From Catonia carolina (Eukaryota > Arthropoda > Insecta > Hemiptera > Achilidae): a stretch of 64,000 nt of DNA. The DNA is taken from the NCBI GenBank assembly GCA_035578175.1, contig JAQMRL010000014.1:17246274-17310273 (forward strand), in the 5' to 3' direction. Position 1 is the first letter of the stretch; every line of letters begins with the position of its first letter. The notes under the pieces were generated by a model. It made no database searches. It was not told the DNA's origin and saw only the letters and a list, made by a program, of their open reading frames with translations. This document shows, in pieces, positions 59,198 to 64,000 of the stretch. A program made the translations under genes and the position numbers.

Positions 59198-60781
59198 AAA
59201 AATCTGATATGAAACACTCTTCACTACTTTCTCTTGCCAATGTAAATAATGAACAGTATAATCTAACATTAGTAAACAACGTAATCTGAAAAATCACCGC
59301 CTCCGTGACGTAGTGGTTAGTTCGCTAGCCTGCTAAGCGGAGGTCTCGGTTTCGAATCCCGGCTAAAGTCTGGAAATTATTACGTACCAAAACCCATCAT
59401 TACACTTTCTTAACCCACTGTAGTCGTTGTTGACCGATATTAAATAAACAAAAAAAAACTCGGTGTGAAACACAAACATGACTTTCTCTTGTCAATGCAA
59501 ATAATGAACAATATACAACCTAACATTAATAATAAAACATTAGAAATAAGCAAACTAATTTAACAAAAAAAACATAACCTAATGATTTCAATCATGCGCG
59601 AATGATGCAAAATATAAACCAACTTCGGTTTGGCTTAATAATACAGAAAATCACTTTTTCACGGCTAAATTACTGGTAGGCTTTTTAGAGAAAAATGCTT
59701 GAAATAAACGTTGTAGATCTTTTAACTTCCTATAAATTTGATTATAGCCTATACTTTTTGTCGTAAAATGCATACTAGGGCCGAAATCTTAAAAAATCCA
59801 TTTTTTTACAGATTTTCATAAAAAAAAAATCTGGTGTGAAATACCACACAACTTTCTCTTACCAATGCAAATATTAACAATAAACCTAATATGTAATAAA
59901 ACATTAGTAATAAACAAAAAAGTAACCTCAATTAACATAACCTTATTTTAATCATGGGTGAAAGACGCAAAATGAAATCAACCTCAGTTTGGCTTAAAAA
60001 TACGGAAAATCACTCTTTCACGCTAAACCAAGCTCTGCAGAGAAAAATACTTTAAATAAAAGTTGTAGATCTTTTAACTTCATATAAATTTTATTACATA
60101 CATTTAAATTTGTATTATATACATTTTCTAAGGCCGAAATCTTTAAAAAAAATCGATTTTTCACACGTTTTCGTGAGAAAAAAAAACAGAAAATCGCTAA
60201 TCACCGCTAAACTAAGCGTTATACAAAAAACTGTTCAAAATAAAAGTTGTAGGATTTTAAATTTTCTACAACTTCTACTAGAGAAATCTTTGCGCTAAAA
60301 TGAATTTTAAAGTCGCAATCTGGAAAGAACAATTTTTTTACGTAAAAACAGCCTTTCCAAGAATTTCAGCAGACATGGCGCCTACCCTATCTTGTAGAGC
60401 ATAAAAAATTAAGTAAATCAGGCAATTTTAAAAAACATCGTAGGACCAGTTTTTGAGAAAATCGCAAAAAAGTGAAAAATTACACGAATAAACTACTACT
60501 TCCGGTTGACCGATTTTGATGAAAAAGTTTGTGTCGGTCCTCTAAACGTACTTATACGTATAAGTTTCAAGTTTTAACTTCGCATGATGTTCCGTTCTTG
60601 AGATATTTGCTCACACACGCACACATACCAATCGCTAAAAACATGTTTTTTTTTTTTGGGTTCAGGGGGTCTTGCACGTGTATAATCTGGTGAAAACACG
60701 ATTTCGAAAAATCAAAATGAAATAATACCTATATACCTTTGCAGTATATTCATGTAGTAGGCCTATATTCAAGAGAAAGTA
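59198..60781 (-). mobile_element. Three H-family units in tandem, with a SINE
   Basis: Three successive 3' ends: ATCTGATATGAAACACTCTT (59198, about 95 bp), CTCGGTGTGAAACACAAACA (59458-59822) and ATCTGGTGTGAAATACCACA (59828). The third runs through the body to TTCAAGAGAAAGTA at 60781. Only the third is near complete. Confidence 0.8.
59296..59457 (+). mobile_element. tRNA-derived SINE, family S3
   Basis: Head CCTCCGTGACGTAGTGGTTA (A-box-like), B box GGTTTCGAATCCCGG, ~80-bp body and terminal A run. Only copy of this type in the window. Head length and B box are tRNA-like, but the fused body and tail make it a SINE, not a tRNA gene. 60782-61044 downstream of the cluster shows nothing. Confidence 0.72.
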
Positions 60782-61044
60782 AAAATAGGGAAAAATTAAT
60801 GAATAATTTAAATGAAAATAGGATTTTTTAATAAAATTCCTCAAGTACGGATACAAATAGAAAGAAATTCTTGATTGGTGAAGCAAAGAAGATAAAATCA
60901 CACTCTTCGACAAAGAAGGTAGGTTTTCTTTTGAATAGTTCCAGCTCCCGATTTTAAAGTACCTTCCACTCCTTGTACAGGCTGTTCCAAAATTGAACAT
61001 CATTCTCTCAGTCATCGATTCTGCTCGGATTGTAAGCCAACCTA

Positions 61045-61827
61045 TTTTTACTTTCTCTTGCCTATATGAATATATAGGAAGGAAAGTATTGTTTTCATGT
61101 TGAATTTTCGAAATCGAGTTTTCACCGGATATAGCCTACGCGTTTGCAGACGCACTGAACCAAAAAAAAAAAAAAAAATCTGGTGTAAAACACTCACACA
61201 ACTTTCTCTTGCCAATGCAAAAATTTAACAATAAACCTAACATTAGTAATAAAACATTAGAAATAAACAAAAAACTAACCTCAATACACATAACCTAATT
61301 TTTATCATGAGTGAAAGACGCAAAATGAAAATCAACCTCAGTTCGGCTTTAAAAAATACGGAAAATCATTCTCACGCTAAACTAGGCTCTGTAGAGAAAA
61401 ACGTTCCAAATAAAAGTTTTAGATATTTTTGTTTCCTATAAATTTGATTATAAACAGTTTTGTGTTTATAATCGGCTAAAATCTTTAAAAAATCGATTTT
61501 TTTACATGTTCTCGTGAGAAAAAATATCGCTAAATACCGCTAAACTAAGCATTATTCAAAAAAATGTTTGAAATAAAAGTTGTAGGATTTTAAATTGTCT
61601 ACAACTTTTATTTATACATTTTTGCACTAAAATGCATAATAAAGTCGCAATCTTGAAAAAACAACTTTCTTCCGAGAAAATAGCCTCACCAAGGATTTCA
61701 GCAGACATGGCGCCTACCTATCTTGTAGAGCATAAACAATGTAGTAAATTAGGGGATTTAAAAAAAATTGGACGAGCCATTTTTTGGTATCTAACTTGAG
61801 TTTCAAGTTTCAAGTTCGTAAATTCGC
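61045..61827. mobile_element. Two H-family fragments in opposite orientation
   Basis: 61048-61168 is a plus-strand 5' end (ACTTTCTCTTGCCTATATGA...CACTGAACC). It joins at an A run to a minus-strand copy (61175-61827) with an intact hairpin end, which stops before the microsatellite. Confidence 0.78.
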
Positions 61828-62610
61828 TGTAACTTTTTTTTTATTTCTATTTAGGAAATTCACAATCTGTTGGATACAATCAGTGAATGTGATACACAAA
61901 ATTTGGAAAAAATTAACTTTGTAAATAAACGTGAGTGGAGACACTGTCTGTGACAGAACTCCGACGTGAATAGATAAGTGTAGCACTAAGTGCAGCATTT
62001 AGAACACTGTACTGGATAGTCAATTACAGTACTACGTTAATAGATGAGGTCCCGGCTCCATCGACGTTTTAGACGTCTTATTGGATTGTTTGGGAGAGTC
62101 TGCGTAGCCAGATTTGAGATCAATGGATTATGGAGGTTCACGAATTTCTTCCTAAATTTTGTATACAGTTCTAAGACAACGTAATTTAAGTAGGTACGTT
62201 TAGGTCTTAGCGTAGCGTTTTATTGGTTACGTAATAGGGGGCGTTAACTATCCTCCGTAAAAGCTTTGATTGGAAACGCTGAATTTTTTCTAATACCGAT
62301 GGTTTTGCACAGCGGTAAAGCTGACTGGCATAGCTCCACACTGATCGAAGGTAGGAGCTGTAAATGGTTAATTTAGATGTAAATGCTAACTTGGATTTGC
62401 GTGAAAGAAGCCTGTACAAATGTTGAAACTGTCCTGGAGTGCCTTTCTCGTTTTATCCACGTGTACATTATACGTGAGGCTCTTATCTAGATATAAACCT
62501 AGATAACGGATAGATTCAGAATTGTGAAGTTGAGTGTCATAAAGATACAAAGGAGAACAATTTGTTTTATCGCAAAATTGTACATATAAGTAAAAGTTGT
62601 GTACATAAGT
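61828..62610 (-). pseudogene. jockey-like non-LTR retrotransposon, RT C-terminal remnant
   Basis: The minus strand has SIRYLGLYLDKSLTYNVHVD, then after a frameshift KLAFTSKLTIYSSYLRSVWS, SVLEKIQRFQSKLLRRIVNA and PYYVTNKTLR. The 3' part resembles the 39.6-kb remnant, including the TACAATCAGTGAATGTGAT tail. It is 5' truncated and broken. Confidence 0.75.
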
Positions 62611-62621
62611 AAAAGTGTACA

Positions 62622-63071
62622 TAAAAGTTGTAGGCTAGACAATTTAAAAACCTACAACTTTTATTTGAAACATTTCTTTTTTAAAACGCTTAGTTTAGCG
62701 GTAAATTAGTGATTTTTTGTTTTTTTTTTCATGAAAATCTGTAAAATAATGAATTTTTTTAAGATGGTAGCCTTAGTATGCATTTTACGACAAATTTGAA
62801 GGATCAAATTTATACGAAATTAAAAGATCTACAACTTTTATTCTAAGCATTTTTTCTACAGAGAATAGTTTAGCTAGAAAGAGTGATTTTCCGTATTGTT
62901 AAGCCAGCTAAGGTTGGTTTTCATTTTGCATCATTCACTCATGATTAAAACAAGGTTTTATTTTTTGAGGTTATTTTTTTGTTTTATTTCTAATGATTTG
63001 TTACTAATTTTAGGTTATACTATTAATTATCACCATTGGCAAGAGAAAGTCATGTAAGTGTTTCACACTAG
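62622..63071 (+). mobile_element. H-family copy, 3' half
   Basis: Starts at AAAAGTTGTAGGCTAGAC in the internal block and runs to GGCAAGAGAAAGTCATGTAA and TTTCACACTAGA at 63071. The hairpin is partly decayed. Confidence 0.8.
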
Positions 63072-63440
63072 ATTATTCTCGTTAATCTACAATCAAGTTA
63101 TAAATTTACACAGTTGAAGAATAATTTTGATTCTGGATACATAAGAGCTGAAATTTCATGAGCCAACATATTGTCTTCACCGGTTAAGGGGCGCGCACAA
63201 TGGACATGTTCTGTCACGTCACATCGCGGTTTCCGTCGAATCGAAAGCTTTGCTTACTACAGTTTCTTATGAACAGGTGCACACTGATTACGGCACGTTA
63301 CGTCGCGTCTTGTCTTGTAGACGTTAGGTGACGGATATATGGCAGTTTAGGGCGAAATTGACGGACGAGACGGAAGCCACTTTCCGTAGCATTTCGACAA
63401 TTTTTTCTCTGTGCAGCACAAATTGTTGTTTCATTTGTTT
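63072..63440. other. Stretch with raised GC, nothing recognised
   Basis: About 63180-63400 is richer in CG dinucleotides than its surroundings (GTCACGTCACATCGCGG, TTACGTCGCGTC). It may be part of an unrecognised DNA transposon. No open frame or inverted ends identified. Confidence 0.4.
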
Positions 63441-63442
63441 AT

Positions 63443-64000
63443 TACTCTCTCTTGCCTATATGACTACTTGGGAAAGAAATTGCTGTTTCATTTCGATTTT
63501 TTGAAATAGATTTTTCACCGGGTATACACGATTTCAGACCCCCTGAACCCAAAAAAAGGTTTTTTACGATTGGTGTGTGTGTGTGTGTGAACAAAATATC
63601 TGAAGAAAGGAACATCGTACGAACTTGAAACTTAAGTACTCTAGAGGACCAGACACAAATATTTTCATCAAAATCGGTCAACCGGAAGTCGTAGTTTTAT
63701 CGTGTCATTATTCACTTTTTTGTGATTTTCTCAAAAACGGATCCTACGATTTTTTAAAAAATCGCCTCATTTACTATATTGTCTATTCTCTACGAGATAG
63801 AGTAGGCGGCATGGCTGCTGAAATTCTTGGAAAGGCTGTTCTCTCGTTGAAAAAAATGGTTTTTAAGTTTGCGGCCTTAATATGTATTTTAAAGCAAAAA
63901 AGTAATGTTAAAAGTTATAGATAATTTAAAAATCTACAACTCTTATTTTGAACATTTCTTTGTATAACGCTTAGTTTAGTGGTAATTTGTGATTTTCTGT
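63443..64000 (+). mobile_element. H-family copy, 5' half, cut by window edge
   Basis: ACTCTCTCTTGCCTATATGA at the start, short (GT)n at about 63567-63588, and the body continuing to the window end. Confidence 0.83.

Noticed and set aside
60662..61015. 117-codon minus-strand frame as a possible upstream neuroligin exon
   Set aside because: No similarity to the esterase domain, and no matching splice phase; nothing like the nucleophile-elbow region is found in 57278-64000.

Overview
This window looks like about 64 kb of an insect nuclear genome, AT-rich and packed with transposons. The only host gene I can support is a neuroligin-type (cholinesterase-fold) gene on the minus strand. Four of its exons are visible, at 57277-56999, 54365-54092, 51404-51182 and 23681-23530. 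Their splice sites and phases fit together without a gap, and the introns are about 2.6, 2.7 and 27.5 kb. Intron-rich structure, tRNA-derived SINEs, Gypsy, mariner, pogo-like and piggyBac-like elements, and the insect-like neuroligin residues all point to an insect. Hemiptera is a guess I cannot prove from sequence.

The rest is nested mobile DNA. (1) 485-8952: a non-LTR retrotransposon fragment is split by a pogo-like TIR element (709-8704, TA duplication). That element was itself filled by a solo LTR (954-1726, ATAT duplication), a piggyBac-like element (1790-4039, TTAA), a long palindromic TIR element (2523-3815) and a SINE (3092-3286), giving at least five levels of nesting. (2) 9423-23478: one copy of the dominant ~1-kb repeat is interrupted by a SINE and by a 12.9-kb Gypsy retrotransposon (10016-22907). 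The Gypsy has paired 1951-bp LTRs and an ACAA duplication. Its integrase region is split by a 3182-bp TTAA-flanked DNA transposon (16256-19437) that carries an intact 617-residue DDE transposase. (3) 23.7-51 kb: the giant neuroligin intron, holding many copies of the ~1-kb repeat, a Tc1/mariner pseudogene, two rearranged mariners, SINE clusters and LINE remnants. (4) 51-58 kb: three neuroligin exons with repeats lying within tens of bases of their splice sites. (5) 58-64 kb: more repeat copies and a jockey-like LINE remnant.

The most abundant element, here called the H family (about 30 full or partial copies), has no coding capacity. It has 13-bp subterminal inverted repeats (ACTTTCTCTTGCC ... 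GGCAAGAGAAAGT), a GT/CA microsatellite in its 5' part, an internal diverged duplication, and a short terminal hairpin (GTGTGA-loop-TCACAC) outside the 3' subterminal repeat. This matches the known layout of non-autonomous Helentrons (DINE-1/HINE), so I propose that class; it is an inference. H orientation is given as 5' subterminal repeat, then (GT)n, then 3' hairpin.

The most unusual patterns are: several Tc1/mariner-type copies rearranged into palindromes with the 3' end at both termini; two mariner insertions in the same H-family hairpin; 22-bp and 53-bp direct duplications around exactly those H copies that lack the terminal hairpin; and exons of a conserved neuronal gene hemmed in by repeats.
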